35,458 bases of DNA from assembly GCF_001955655.1 (NCBI RefSeq), contig NZ_MSPW01000019.1, forward strand, positions 1 through 35,458. Reading direction: 5' to 3'. Source of the DNA: Viridibacillus arenosi (GTDB lineage Bacteria > Bacillota > Bacilli > Bacillales_A > Planococcaceae). Below, in pieces: positions 14,513 through 22,702 of this stretch; within the stretch, counting starts at the first letter, position 1, and every line of letters starts with the position of its first letter. A program made the position numbers and the translations under genes. The notes below the pieces were generated by a model that was not told the DNA's origin, made no database searches, and saw only the letters and a list, made by a program, of their open reading frames with translations.

Positions 14513-15055
14513 ATGAGATTGAAAAGAGCAGTTTTTTTAGATCGAGATGGAGTAATAAATGAAGTACTAACTGATCGAGTGAAATTTGTAAACGAACCGA
14601 ATCAATTTTATTTTTTACCTGGTGTAGAAGAAGCAATTAAAAGTTTAAATGAGTATTTTGATTATGTGTTTGTCGTAACAAATCAAGGTGGAATTGGATT
14701 AGGTTATATGAAGGAAAAGCAGTTACATAAAATTCATGACTATATGGTGGCTGAACTGGAGAAAAAGGGAGCAACGATTCATGAGGTTGCCTATTGTCCG
14801 CATAAACCAAAGGCTGGATGTGAATGTAGAAAACCAAATAGCAAAATGATTTTAGATTTAGGTGAAAAACACAAAATTGATCTTGAAAAATCATATATGG
14901 TTGGAGATACTGATACGGATATTCAGGCAGGTGAAAAAGCAGGTACAAGAACCGTTTTTATTGGTGAGAGTGATCCATTAGCAAATGCAGTGTGTCCAAA
15001 TTTAAAAGAGGCAGTACAATGGATTATTCATGATATTAAAAATCATAAGAAATAA
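14513..15055 (+). CDS. GmhB-like HAD phosphatase (HAD-IIIA, zinc-binding)
   Basis: The 180-residue enzyme resembles D,D-heptose 1,7-bisphosphate phosphatase. Motif I is FLDRDGVIN (D10 nucleophile, D12), motif II is VVTNQGG (T56), and motif IV is GDTDTDI (D132). The zinc loop is YCPHKPKAGCECRKP (C95, H97, C103, C105). In Gram-positives such enzymes may act on heptose or other phosphosugars. No other heptose genes are visible here, so the substrate is open. Starts at 14513 (ATG) and 14519 (TTG) both fit AAAGGTG at 14504-14510. The gene is monocistronic with a terminator overlapping its stop. Confidence 0.85.
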   Translation: MRLKRAVFLDRDGVINEVLTDRVKFVNEPNQFYFLPGVEEAIKSLNEYFDYVFVVTNQGGIGLGYMKEKQLHKIHDYMVAELEKKGATIHEVAYCPHKPKAGCECRKPNSKMILDLGEKHKIDLEKSYMVGDTDTDIQAGEKAGTRTVFIGESDPLANAVCPNLKEAVQWIIHDIKNHKK

Positions 15056-15091
15056 CCCACAGTGGAAAATTATCCATTATGGGTGTTTTTA
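15055..15091 (+). terminator. terminator of the phosphatase gene
   Basis: ACCCACAGTGGA pairs with TCCATTATGGGT (one mismatch), followed by GTTTTTA. The stem begins at the last base of the stop codon. Confidence 0.8.
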
Positions 15092-15144
15092 TCTCAACGC
15101 ATTGTGAAGTGGTCACGGGTTAGAGCCAAAATAATGAATGAAAG

Positions 15145-15180
15145 AAGAACGGATTCCAAGCGGTGGAATCCGTTCTTTTT
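15145..15180 (+). terminator. second, perfect terminator hairpin
   Basis: AAGAACGGATTCCA (15145-15158) pairs with TGGAATCCGTTCTT (15164-15177), then five T. It is a back-up or the relic of a deleted gene. Confidence 0.85.
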
Positions 15181-15226
15181 CATTGGTTTTTATTAAAGGA
15201 CAAAAGTTATTTTGGTTGGAGTTTTA

Positions 15227-15295
15227 TTGAACTAACGATAAGCTTAGTTTAATAATCTTATCTAGTTCTGTTCAACTAACGGGTGCTTAGTTGGA
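15227..15295 (+). repeat. two diverged hairpin repeats
   Basis: TTGAACTAA/TTAGTTTAA around CGATAAGC (15227-15252), then TTCAACTAACGGGTGCTTAG (15271-15290). The second is the 5' half-unit without terminator module or core. Confidence 0.7.
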
Positions 15296-15305
15296 TCTTT
15301 GAGCT

Positions 15306-15462
15306 AGAGAAGGTAAACATGGAGAAGGTGGGCTGGGCATTTATGTTATCCCAAGAGGTATTACAACAGTAGGTTATCCCTTTTATCTCCTGATATTATC
15401 CCGTATGTATGGGGTGTTATTTTTTTCTTGGCTTTTTTCGTAATAATTGTTGCTTTTAAATA
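15306..15462 (+). pseudogene. remnant of a small membrane protein
   Basis: One frame reads HGEGGLGIYVIPRGITTVGY and PFYLL. A shift near 15392 is needed to continue as PDIIPYVWGVIFFLAFFVII and VAFK with stop at 15460-15462. Not recognised; it would have had at least one membrane segment. Confidence 0.45.
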
Positions 15463-15555
15463 AATCGATTTACAATATTATCCACTTATAATAAGATATT
15501 TGTAAACAGGATTACAAATACTAGGTTTTAATTAGAAGAGGATGGTAGATATAAG

Positions 15556-15857
15556 ATGATACCAACATTCGAAACAGAAAGATTAGTCATACGACCTTAT
15601 GTTAAAACTGATGCCGATAAAGTAGAACTGTTAGCAGGGAACCCAATAGTTGCTGAAACAACAGTCGCTATACCACAACCATATCCAAAAGGGTTAGCCG
15701 CCTCTTGGATAAGTAAGCATGAGAAAAAGGCTATTGAGATAGGGAGCTATACCTTTGCTGTAGTATTAAAATCGACTAGCGAACTTTAGGAACACTAACC
15801 TTTCGCGTGGACATCGATAGGTATATTTTAAAGACTGTCGAAATATTAAAGACGTAA
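15556..15857 (+). pseudogene. GNAT acetyltransferase fragment
   Basis: Residues 1-77 (FETERLVIRPYVKTDADKVE, then IGSYTFAVVLKSTSEL) are the N-terminal part of a RimJ/RimL-type acetyltransferase. A frameshift at about 15788 ends the frame; the next strand GTLTFRVDIDR continues in another frame. The acetyl-CoA site is missing. It is cut off by the acetyltransferase gene that follows, whose upstream homology block begins at 15861. Confidence 0.7.
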
Positions 15858-15921
15858 AGATTTAACGTTGTTCATCTAAGAATAAACGATCCTAATTTAG
15901 TTATCATAAGGAGTGCTTAAA

Positions 15922-16485
15922 TTGACTGTACATAGTAAATTCCCTAATTTAGAAACTGACAGATTGATTTTGCGGAATGTGGGAAATGAGGATATTGACT
16001 TTATTTATCGACACTTCAGCAACGAAAAAGTATGTGAATTTTTATATGATGAAGAATGGTTTACGACTAGAAATGAAGCTACAGAGTTTGTTGAATGGAA
16101 TTCAAATCCTGAAGAAAAAGGATTTAATCGATGGATATTAGTCGAAAAAAATGATCAGCAAAAAATTGGAACGTGTGGATTTGATTCTTGGGATAGAACG
16201 AACCATATAGCGGAGATAGGCTATGATTTATGGTACGAATATTGGGGACAGGGATATATGAAAGAGGGATTGAAAATTGCTATCGAAAGTGGCTTTAATA
16301 ATATGGCACTGAATAGAATTAACGCATTTGTAGCTTTGGAAAATATCAATTCTATAAAATTATTAGAAAAGCTAGGATTTAAAAATGAAGGGGTTTACAG
16401 AGATAAGCATTTATTTAGAGGTAAGTATTATGACCACTACTCTTTTTCTTTGTTAAAAAGAGACTGGAATCAATTCAAGGGTTAA
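15922..16485 (+). CDS. GNAT N-acetyltransferase (RimJ/RimL type)
   Basis: The 187-residue enzyme transfers acetyl from acetyl-CoA to an amine. It has the N-terminal FPNLETDRLILRN of the RimJ/RimL set, the central strand AEIGYDLWYEYWGQGYM with the pyrophosphate-binding loop at 108-113, and the C-terminal N142-S motif leading to LLEKLGFKNEGVYRDK. Substrates range from ribosomal proteins to antibiotics and cannot be read here. Translation begins at TTG after AAGGAG; a GTG at 15913 lies within that site. Its first 74 codons and its leader are duplicated at 6556-6837. No terminator is clear downstream. Confidence 0.88.
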   Translation: MTVHSKFPNLETDRLILRNVGNEDIDFIYRHFSNEKVCEFLYDEEWFTTRNEATEFVEWNSNPEEKGFNRWILVEKNDQQKIGTCGFDSWDRTNHIAEIGYDLWYEYWGQGYMKEGLKIAIESGFNNMALNRINAFVALENINSIKLLEKLGFKNEGVYRDKHLFRGKYYDHYSFSLLKRDWNQFKG

Positions 16486-16531
16486 TTCAACCATTCGACT
16501 AACGATTCCTTTAGTATGTGAATGATTGTAC

Positions 16532-16600
16532 TTAAAGTAACGGAGCAGGTTAGTAGAAGAGCGTTGTTTAACTTGTGTTCAACAATCGGGCTATATTGAG
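16532..16600 (+). repeat. degenerate core plus extension repeat
   Basis: CTTAAAGTAACGGAGCAGG with TTAGTAGAA (16532-16558), followed by GAGCGTTGTTTAACTTGTG and TTCAACAATCGGGC. The order core then extension is the same as at 5063 and 13868. Confidence 0.75.
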
Positions 16601-16679
16601 AGTATTTTGTTGGTGACATGAAAACAGAATGAGTGACGCAAGGAATAAATGTTATTTACACTTTACTACGGGGGTACTT

Positions 16680-17336
16680 ATGAAAACTCACTATTATTTA
16701 GGTTGGTTTAACAATTTATTTCCAGAGAATCTGGGCATGGTGTTACAGGAGGATATAACTGATAGAAAATCGCTTGCTATGATTAGCTCGAATCCATCTA
16801 TTTATGAAGATGATGGTGCTACTGAACGCTCGTGGCTTGACCAGGCTGGCATTATGTTTGATGAATATCATTTAATTAATTATCGCGTACAGAAGGAAGA
16901 TGCCCAAACGATAATTCAAAATGCTTCAGTCATTTTCTTATTGGGTGGGAATACGCTTAAACAAAATGGTTTTTTGATGGAATATGAATTATCGGATTCG
17001 ATTAAAAAAAGCAGCGCCGTTGTGATGGGAGCAAGCGCTGGTGCAATCAACATGTCCGCTAAATGGTTATGCTCGAAAAACTTTGGATATAAAGTTGAAA
17101 TGAGCTCTGTTTACGACGGAATCGGTCTTGACAATTTTTCCGTCCTGTCTCATTTTGATCTTGAAAATAACATTGCACTGGTTCAAAGCGAACTATCTCT
17201 CCTATCGGAAGAAATAAATATTTATGCGTCGAACAAAGATTGCGCTGTACGTGTAAAGGGAGACAAAATCGACGTTTTGGGCAATGTTTTTTTAATTTCC
17301 CACTCAAAGATTCAGAAATTGGATGAGACGCTCTAG
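16680..17336 (+). CDS. peptidase E-like serine hydrolase (S51 family)
   Basis: The 218-residue protein belongs to the flavodoxin-fold S51 peptidases (dipeptidase E, cyanophycinase). The substrate loop is VIFLLGGNTLKQ and the nucleophile elbow is MGASAGAINMSA with S119. H158 in VLSHFD is the likely catalytic histidine. Dipeptidase E cleaves Asp-X dipeptides; the exact specificity here is not determined. The ATG at 16680 follows GGGGG by 6-7 bases; the upstream ATG at 16629 lacks a ribosome binding site. It is cytoplasmic and monocistronic. Confidence 0.8.
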   Translation: MKTHYYLGWFNNLFPENLGMVLQEDITDRKSLAMISSNPSIYEDDGATERSWLDQAGIMFDEYHLINYRVQKEDAQTIIQNASVIFLLGGNTLKQNGFLMEYELSDSIKKSSAVVMGASAGAINMSAKWLCSKNFGYKVEMSSVYDGIGLDNFSVLSHFDLENNIALVQSELSLLSEEINIYASNKDCAVRVKGDKIDVLGNVFLISHSKIQKLDETL

Positions 17337-17463
17337 TTGTAGTGAATGGCTATAGCTTAATTGAATTAATTTCTTTATGCAAGGCCTCTATTTTTAAATT
17401 TAGTGAAGGAGAACTAGGTAAAATAGGATTGTCCGGAAAGCATAGATGTGCAGAACGGTCTAC

Positions 17464-17581
17464 TGCTATCGGTGCGAGTGTTGAATATGCGGCTCTTTTT
17501 TCTTCTTCAACTAACGAGGGCTTTACTTCAATAAGGAGTAGAGCCTTTTTCTTATTGAACTAACCGGGCAGTTTAGTTGAA
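17464..17581 (+). repeat. partial type 1 module joined to a full type 2 composite
   Basis: A worn ATCGGTGCGAGTGTTGAA with GCGGCTCTTTTTT precedes a complete element: TTCAACTAAC at 17506-17515, a GGCTTTACTTC...GGAGTAGAGCC hairpin with TTTTTC, and a core at 17555-17581 with loop CGGGCAG. Both terminator types thus occur in tandem. Confidence 0.85.
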
Positions 17582-17591
17582 TAAGCACTTA

Positions 17592-17630
17592 AAAAAGAGA
17601 CAGTACCTATATTGGGTACTGCCTCTTTTT
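17592..17630 (+). terminator. intrinsic terminator
   Basis: AAAGAG.CAGTACC pairs with GGTACTG.CTCTTT around ATATTG, with flanking A- and T-runs, so it can act in both directions. The following 200 bases (17640-17833) hold no recognised gene. Confidence 0.8.
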
Positions 17631-17833
17631 CCTTAATACATTTACTTTTATAAACTAACTGCAAAGTAGGGAATTTTAATTGTTCAGTTGTAAAGAGAGC
17701 CCAAATGTAATTCCAATAACTACTAGTTAATTTTCTGGTTTAATATAAGGGACAATTTGGGCAGTAGAACCTACTTATGCTCCACGAACAAAATCTTGAT
17801 TTTCTAACGCTTTAAAATTTTGCGTTTGGCAAG

Positions 17834-18037
17834 TCAGCATCGCTCCTGAAATACCCATTTAATCCCATTTTTATTCATATTCATATTCAAAAAATCCTGG
17901 ATTATTTCGATAAAGCCATTGTATGCCTCCTTTGGTGAAGGAGATGGTTCAAATCCATAAACATGTGTACAAGAAGGTTCCTTACTTTCATCTACAATTG
18001 GTGAGGTAATATATTGATCCGTGTTACACCGATATTG
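17834..18037 (-). pseudogene. C-terminal coding remnant, unrecognised
   Basis: An open frame of 67 codons without start reads CNTDQYITSPIVDESKEPSC, THVYGFEPSPSPKEAYNGFI and IKWVFQERC to a stop. The even composition and Pro/Glu-rich turns look like real protein. The N-terminal part is missing and an upstream stop closes the frame. Family not recognised. Confidence 0.5.
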
Positions 18038-18215
18038 CTAAGAAAACACAATGTAGCGAGAAAAAACTATCGACTTGTGGCTATTTAGCACTTTATGATC
18101 CTTTGTGCCCCGGCTTCCCGTTAACTTCTAGGTTTACGCAATCCATCACGGGAAGGTGGATTACTACCATTGGGACAGGTTAGCCCAACTTGGATATAAA
18201 AAATTATTAATAGAA

Positions 18216-18241
18216 TGTTACGTTTTAAGAAATGAATCGTT
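18216..18241 (+). promoter_or_regulatory. candidate ECF-type promoter
   Basis: TGTTAC (18216-18221), 16-base spacer, CGTT (18238-18241). This resembles the TGAAAC/CGTC pattern of ECF sigma factors and would make the following sigma gene autoregulated. No other promoter or gene is seen in 18038-18275. Confidence 0.35.
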
Positions 18242-18275
18242 TATTAAACTGGATAGATTAAATGGGGGAAGTGAG

Positions 18276-18818
18276 TTGGATGTGAAGTTTGTTGACTTGT
18301 ATGATGCTTATTTTGATGACATTTATAGGTATGTGTATGTGAAGACGAGTAATAAATGGGATACGGAAGATTTGGTTAGTGATGTGTTTCGGAAGGCGTT
18401 TGAAAAGTTTTCTATGTTGGAAGGACATCCGAATGACAAGGCTTGGCTGTTTACCATCGCGAGGAATACGGTCATTGATTACTATCGGAAAAAGAAGAGT
18501 GTGTTAATGGGAGTTGAATTCGAACAGTATTTGAGTCAGCTTCAATTTGAAGATCCGTTTGATGGTACAACGGAGAAGGAATGTTTACAGAAAAGTTTAA
18601 GGCATTTATCAGACGAAGATTTAGAAATTACAGAATTACGGTATTTTGCTGATTTGAAATTTAAAGATATGGCGGTCATTTTGAAAAAAGAGGAAGGGTC
18701 TCTTCGTGTGAAGTCAAATCGTATTACGAAAAAGTTAGGTGTTTTAGTTAGGAAGTGTTGGGGGGATTATGATGGAGAACGGAAAAATAATGAAGACACT
18801 TTACGAGTTAAGAAATGA
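18276..18818 (+). CDS. ECF-type RNA polymerase sigma factor (second)
   Basis: The 180-residue protein has region 2 at about 8-75 (LYDAYFDDIYRYVYVKT, DTEDLVSDVFRKAFEKF, WLFTIARNTVIDYYRKKK) and region 4 at about 108-160 (LSDEDLEITELRYFADLKFK, DMAVIL, LRVKSNRITKKLG). The TTG at 18276 fits GGGGGAAG at 18264-18271; a GTG at 18282 is an alternative, and the frame upstream lacks a start signal. Its 3' end overlaps the next gene by about 47 bases, which enforces coupling with the predicted anti-sigma factor. Gene order and overlap are the main reasons for pairing them. Confidence 0.9.
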   Translation: MDVKFVDLYDAYFDDIYRYVYVKTSNKWDTEDLVSDVFRKAFEKFSMLEGHPNDKAWLFTIARNTVIDYYRKKKSVLMGVEFEQYLSQLQFEDPFDGTTEKECLQKSLRHLSDEDLEITELRYFADLKFKDMAVILKKEEGSLRVKSNRITKKLGVLVRKCWGDYDGERKNNEDTLRVKK

Positions 18819-20553
18819 GATAGAGGTTGACACTGATTTAAAAAAACAATTGCGTAAAACATTTGTGAAGAAAAGTAGGACGAGGAAATGGAAGAATGCT
18901 TGGATTCCTTTACTTGCTGCAGCTAGCTTGTTTTTAGCTTTTTTATTGTCGAATGAACAAGTACCACAACACGTGAAGGCAAGTTCGTTAAAGATTGCGA
19001 ATGCAATTTCGTTTCTCGATATTGGGAGCGGGGAGATAACAGCCTATACGTATCATGATGGACGTTTGTATCTCTCATTAGAGGGCAGAGGTATTTTTGT
19101 TTATGGGAATGAATTGAAAAAAGTTTTAAATAATGCTGCGGATAGTTTTAGCCGTTCGTCTAAGGGGGAGAAGCTACTTTTTACGTATAATGGAGATGTA
19201 TTTTTGTTTGATGTGAAAACTACGAAGTCGGAAAAAGTGCTAGATGGAACTCCAGATTCTAGTTATATTTATCCAGAATGGAAGGATCAGAACCATATCT
19301 ATTTAACAAAAGTAACGGATAAGGAAAAACAAATTGTAGAAGTGAATGTGCAAACAAAGGAAGAGACCTTCATTGCAAGCGGAGAAATGGCCTCTCTTGT
19401 AGAGAAGGAACAAAAACTTGTCTTCGAGCGCCATGGAGAAATTATTATTTATAACGTAAAGAGTGGAAAAGAAACCATTGTGGATCGCGGTAAGTACCCA
19501 TCTGTTACAAACGATGGCAATTATATTTCGTATGTGAAAGAGCGTTCTGGGTTTGAAGATGTATGGATTTCGGATATGGATTTAGAGACAAAAAATAAGG
19601 TCACGACAAATCCGTCTCCACGCTTTGAGCCTTCTGGTGAAGGGATGTATCGTTATCAATTTCCCATTTGGGGTAATGATGAACGTACATTGTATGTTAT
19701 GAAAAAGAGAAACGATGGTGAAAACGGACCTGCTAAGATTATGAAAATCGAATTGAGTGAACAATCGAGTACGGAGATTGAAACTGTGAAAAGTTATTTA
19801 CAAGCTTTGATGGTGCGAGATGATGACTTTGCAAAAAGCTTACTAAAAGACCAACCGGAATTTTTAACGTATTCGAATCCTAAACAAATTGGTTTTCAAA
19901 TACTGGAGACGACAAAAAAAGAACAGTCTACTTCAGTAAAAGCTGAAGTCTATTGTACAGACACATCTCTTGCTTATTACAAAGTGTCCACGTATGACTT
20001 TACCCTTATGAAGGAAAATGAGCGATATGTGATTGAAACAGTGAAAGAGCTATCTGCCACAGAACTTCTGTCAAATGAACAGAACGAAATTGAATTGGTG
20101 AAGGATGGCAAGGGAGAGGCACTTTTTTCTTTACAAGACATTCCTCAGTCTTTTATTCAAACTGAAAATATTCGATTCAGTTCCTTGCTCCGTACACATG
20201 ATGAAAAAACAGTTATTTTTAGTTTGCAGGGAATGGATGAAACGAGTAAAGTTACCTTATTTTCTTTCAATCGTGAAACAAAAGCCTTCAACTTGTTAGC
20301 TACACTTGAAGGAGGAGTTATGTATAAAGTTGCACTGGATGCTACTGGACGCTATTTAACCGCAGACTATTCTACAGACGCTCTTGATTCGAAAATGTTA
20401 ATCATTGATTTAGAAAAAGGAAAGCAAACAGACTTTACCAACGTCCGCTCCAAGTTCTGGAAGGGAGACAAACTCATCCTAGAGGAAGTGGCGGAAACAC
20501 ATTCTATGTATTATCAGTATGATCCACATACGGGAAGTAAAATAAATTACTAA
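18772..20553 (+). CDS. membrane-anchored beta-propeller anti-sigma-like protein
   Basis: The protein has about 593 residues. A short cytoplasmic N-terminus (basic KKQLRKTFVKKSRTRKWK) is followed by one membrane segment (about 43-60: AWIPLLAAASLFLAFLL). A large outer domain follows, with repeated strands of TolB/WD40-like type (SFSRSSKGEKLLFTYNGDVF, YPSVTNDGNYISYV, RFEPSGEGMYRYQFPIW, KVALDATGRYLTADYS). No zinc-finger motif is present, so sigma binding must use a different N-terminal segment. Starts at 18769 and 18772 lie 2 and 5 bases after GGGGGGA; an in-frame ATG at 18790 is possible. The sensed signal is unknown; propellers commonly bind wall material or peptides. Confidence 0.75.
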   Translation: MENGKIMKTLYELRNEIEVDTDLKKQLRKTFVKKSRTRKWKNAWIPLLAAASLFLAFLLSNEQVPQHVKASSLKIANAISFLDIGSGEITAYTYHDGRLYLSLEGRGIFVYGNELKKVLNNAADSFSRSSKGEKLLFTYNGDVFLFDVKTTKSEKVLDGTPDSSYIYPEWKDQNHIYLTKVTDKEKQIVEVNVQTKEETFIASGEMASLVEKEQKLVFERHGEIIIYNVKSGKETIVDRGKYPSVTNDGNYISYVKERSGFEDVWISDMDLETKNKVTTNPSPRFEPSGEGMYRYQFPIWGNDERTLYVMKKRNDGENGPAKIMKIELSEQSSTEIETVKSYLQALMVRDDDFAKSLLKDQPEFLTYSNPKQIGFQILETTKKEQSTSVKAEVYCTDTSLAYYKVSTYDFTLMKENERYVIETVKELSATELLSNEQNEIELVKDGKGEALFSLQDIPQSFIQTENIRFSSLLRTHDEKTVIFSLQGMDETSKVTLFSFNRETKAFNLLATLEGGVMYKVALDATGRYLTADYSTDALDSKMLIIDLEKGKQTDFTNVRSKFWKGDKLILEEVAETHSMYYQYDPHTGSKINY

Positions 20554-20690
20554 TTCACTCAACTTTCGCAGAGTGAAACCGGCAAATACGAATTGATATA
20601 ACTGGGTTGGCCGTTGATCCGCTGTTGTAGTTGATTATCAATCGACTTTCTTATTTTCGACTTATTAAACTATGGATAAAGCAAGGCAGG
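20554..20690. other. spacer after the sigma/anti-sigma operon
   Basis: It contains TTCACTC (20554-20560) and GAGTGAA (20571-20577) as a small hairpin without T-run. No gene is seen. Confidence 0.4.
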
Positions 20691-20693
20691 GGA

Positions 20694-20756
20694 GGCTTTA
20701 CTTCAATAAGGAGTAAAGCCTTTTTCTTATTGAACTAACGGGGTAGGTTAGTTGAA
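20694..20756 (+). repeat. composite repeat, terminator type 2, lacking the 5' arm
   Basis: GGCTTTACT (20694-20702) pairs perfectly with AGTAAAGCC (20712-20720), then TTTTTC, and a core follows at 20730-20756 with loop GGGGTAG. In place of the usual TTCAACTAAC there is GGCAGGGGA. Confidence 0.9.
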
Positions 20757-20870
20757 GAAGGGTATACATTTAAAATGTAAAAATGGTATTATTTAGGTAG
20801 TTGTGCATTTTTCTTAAATTAAGGTATAAATGGTGTGAATTTAATGAAAATACTAAGCAAATTACCCAAA

Positions 20871-20950
20871 AGTTGTAGATTTAAAATAAAGATTGATCAT
20901 TTGTAATAAAGTCCGATAATTTGTAAAAAGGTTTGATACAATTGCATTGA
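20871..20950 (+). repeat. 20-bp tandem repeat array, four units
   Basis: Units start at 20871, 20891, 20911 and 20931 with no gaps: AGTTGTAGATTTAAAATAAA, GATTGATCATTTGTAATAAA, GTCCGATAATTTGTAAAAAG and a diverged fourth. The unit order matches the arrays at 9712 and 29957. Confidence 0.9.
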
Positions 20951-20968
20951 CAAGATTGATTATGACAA

Positions 20969-20994
20969 TTCAACAAACGGGCCATTTTGCCGAA
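20969..20994 (+). repeat. variant hairpin repeat
   Basis: TTCAACAAACGGGCCATTTT ends in GCCGAA. As at 30054, this TTCAACAA-type element follows the 20-bp array after 18 bases. Confidence 0.6.
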
Positions 20995-21135
20995 CAAGGA
21001 TTAGAAATCACAGGGGAAAAAGAGTTAGCATTGGTGAATATTTTGTGTACCCTATTTTGATAATTATGGAAATGATATTTGGAATTTTTTAGGGCATTTG
21101 TGGAAGTGGCTTGTCTTAGGAGAGGAGATAAAAAA

Positions 21136-21657
21136 ATGATTGAATTACGAAAGATAACCGGGGATAACATAGATGAAGTAATAGCACTTGAAGTTGAAGA
21201 AAACCAGGAAGACTTTTTAGAAACTACTAACCTCAGAAGCTTTGCAGACGCTCATATGTTGAACGCAGACGGTATACCAGCGACTCCCTTTGCCATTTAT
21301 GTCGATGAAGTTGCGGTTGGATTTTTGATGTATATTTATGATACGTTGGATCATGAATCATTTGAAAATGAAGTTTTTTACGGGAAGAAGAGCTATTTTA
21401 TTTGGCATATTATGATTGAAAAGAGTTATCAGGGGAAAGGATATGGCAAACTTGCTTTTGAAAAAATGTTGATGGATATTGAAACTACGCCAGATGGAGA
21501 AGCAGAATATGTAGCCCTCTTTTATCGAACAAGTAATGTCATAGCTAAAACATTATACGCTTCATTTGGTTTCGTAGATACAGGAATCATTCAGGATAAT
21601 TCGATGTTGGCGATTAAAAATCTAGATGGGAAAATAACAGAATCCTTAGTAGAATAG
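21136..21657 (+). CDS. GNAT acetyltransferase, SpeG/BltD-like
   Basis: The 173-residue protein begins IELRKITGDNIDEVIALEVE and carries the acetyl-CoA loop SYQGKGYGKLAFEKM (Q99-G104) and the C-terminal YRTSNVIAKTLYASFGFVDT. This order and the diagnostic N-terminal segment LETTNLRSFADAH fit diamine/spermidine N-acetyltransferases such as B. subtilis BltD, as I recall them. It would acetylate polyamines or related amines in the cytoplasm. The ATG follows AGAGGAG; the frame extends upstream without a usable start. It is monocistronic, with a 20-bp array in its upstream region. Confidence 0.8.
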   Translation: MIELRKITGDNIDEVIALEVEENQEDFLETTNLRSFADAHMLNADGIPATPFAIYVDEVAVGFLMYIYDTLDHESFENEVFYGKKSYFIWHIMIEKSYQGKGYGKLAFEKMLMDIETTPDGEAEYVALFYRTSNVIAKTLYASFGFVDTGIIQDNSMLAIKNLDGKITESLVE

Positions 21658-21767
21658 GAACTATTGGAAAGAAATGTAAGATATAAACGTTTTGACCCAT
21701 AATAAACATAAATATCCAGAAGAATAAACCGATTTTGTTAACTCTGTCTTAGCAAAAATATAATATT

Positions 21768-21794
21768 TATACCGCAATAGGGCGCGATTGTTTT
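21768..21794 (+). repeat. short repeat with core AGGGCGCGATTGTT
   Basis: It is almost identical to 6421-6446 (TATACCGCAA.AGGGCGCG). Here it is not followed by a composite repeat. Confidence 0.6.
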
Positions 21795-21810
21795 AGAATT
21801 ACTAGGTAGA

Positions 21811-21954
21811 AAATGATCAAACTTTATTATAAAAATCGCATAGTATTTCACAAAGAATTAACCCGTTTTGATCAATCATTTTTCAAAACGAGTTCTTATC
21901 ATTTAACTTAAAATATGGATTTTGGGGATACTTTAGATCAAACTTTATTCCAAA
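21811..21954 (-). repeat. inverted single 20-bp units flanking a hairpin
   Basis: ATGATCAAACTTTATTATAA at 21813-21832 is the reverse complement of the 20-bp unit. A hairpin follows, AACCCGTTTTG (21860-21870) with CAAAACGAGTT (21884-21894). GATCAAACTTTATTCCAAA lies at 21936-21954. The interval 21955-22063 shows nothing else. Confidence 0.55.
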
Positions 21955-22063
21955 CCAACAAAAGTAACCCACGTTTACATTTGGAATTAATTAAAAATTC
22001 AGGTTTTTATCTAATATTCCTTGGATTCTTAAAGAAAACCCTGATGATTAAGGAAAAGTCTTA

Positions 22064-22157
22064 TTCAACAAACGGATGCTTTACTTGAAGATCATTGAGT
22101 TGCATATGCAGCTCTTTTTTTCTTTCATTCTTGAACTAACGAAGCAGGTTTGTTCAA
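22064..22157 (+). repeat. composite repeat, terminator type 1, worn core
   Basis: TTCAACAAACGGATGCTTTA, the palindrome GAGTTGCATATGCAGCTC with seven T, and a core at 22131-22157 whose 3' arm is GTTTGTTCAA and loop GAAGCAG. Confidence 0.85.
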
Positions 22158-22298
22158 TAGGAAATCACAAAAGGAAGAGCATTTATTATAAAATAAGATT
22201 TGACGTATTAATGTCTAAAAAAAAAGTAATACAAAAAATTGAGATGATGCACATTAGTATTATTACACGACAAAAATAAAAATATATGGAGGTTAGTA

Positions 22299-22583
22299 AT
22301 GTTTATAATATTTGGGGTTATTGCAATAGTAGCAACTTTTATAAATCTTTATATGTATAAAGCAGGAAAGGATTATAAGCTTGCTATGGCGATAGGACTA
22401 TCATTTACAGCATTAACACTTTGTTCAGAATATAGTCTTGTATCTCGGTGGGTAAAAGTGGAAGATTGGTCAGCTTTAGGGGATGTAGTACCTGGTATGG
22501 AAAGGGCATTATGGTTTTTGACAATTGTTTCTATCTTACTAAATATAACACCTATACTTTTAGAACTAAAAGGTAAGAAATAA
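22299..22583 (+). CDS. small membrane protein of unknown function
   Basis: The 94-residue protein has three predicted membrane segments (about 2-20, 28-45 and 68-88). A conserved-looking hydrophilic stretch, SRWVKVEDWSALGDVVPGME, lies between the second and third. The motif VEDW recurs in the small membrane protein at 23977, so the two may be distantly related. The ATG has a GGAGGT site about 7 bases upstream. It stands alone between repeats. No function can be assigned. Confidence 0.6.
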   Translation: MFIIFGVIAIVATFINLYMYKAGKDYKLAMAIGLSFTALTLCSEYSLVSRWVKVEDWSALGDVVPGMERALWFLTIVSILLNITPILLELKGKK

Positions 22584-22639
22584 TTACTTATTGTCACATC
22601 ATTTATATAATATGCAATTACTGTGGAAGTCTTTATGTC

Positions 22640-22684
22640 TAACTAACGGGGGCGTTTCTTTAAAAAGGAAAGCTCTTTTCGTAT
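22640..22684 (+). repeat. partial composite repeat
   Basis: CTAACTAACGGGGGCGTTTC is followed by GTTTCTTTAAAAAGGAAAGC and CTTTTC. The 5' half and a type 2-like hairpin remain; the core is missing. Confidence 0.6.
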
Positions 22685-22702
22685 CCAATTAAAAGGAAGT
22701 AA

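Noticed and set aside
17342-17563. 73-codon ORF after the peptidase gene
   Set aside because: No ribosome binding site, and its 3' third is composite-repeat sequence; composition changes abruptly at the repeat.
20871-20950. Possible CRISPR array in the 20-bp repeats
   Set aside because: The units abut without spacers, are AT-rich, number only four and have no cas genes nearby.
22076-22279. 67-codon ORF
   Set aside because: It begins within a composite repeat and runs through its terminator; no ribosome binding site.
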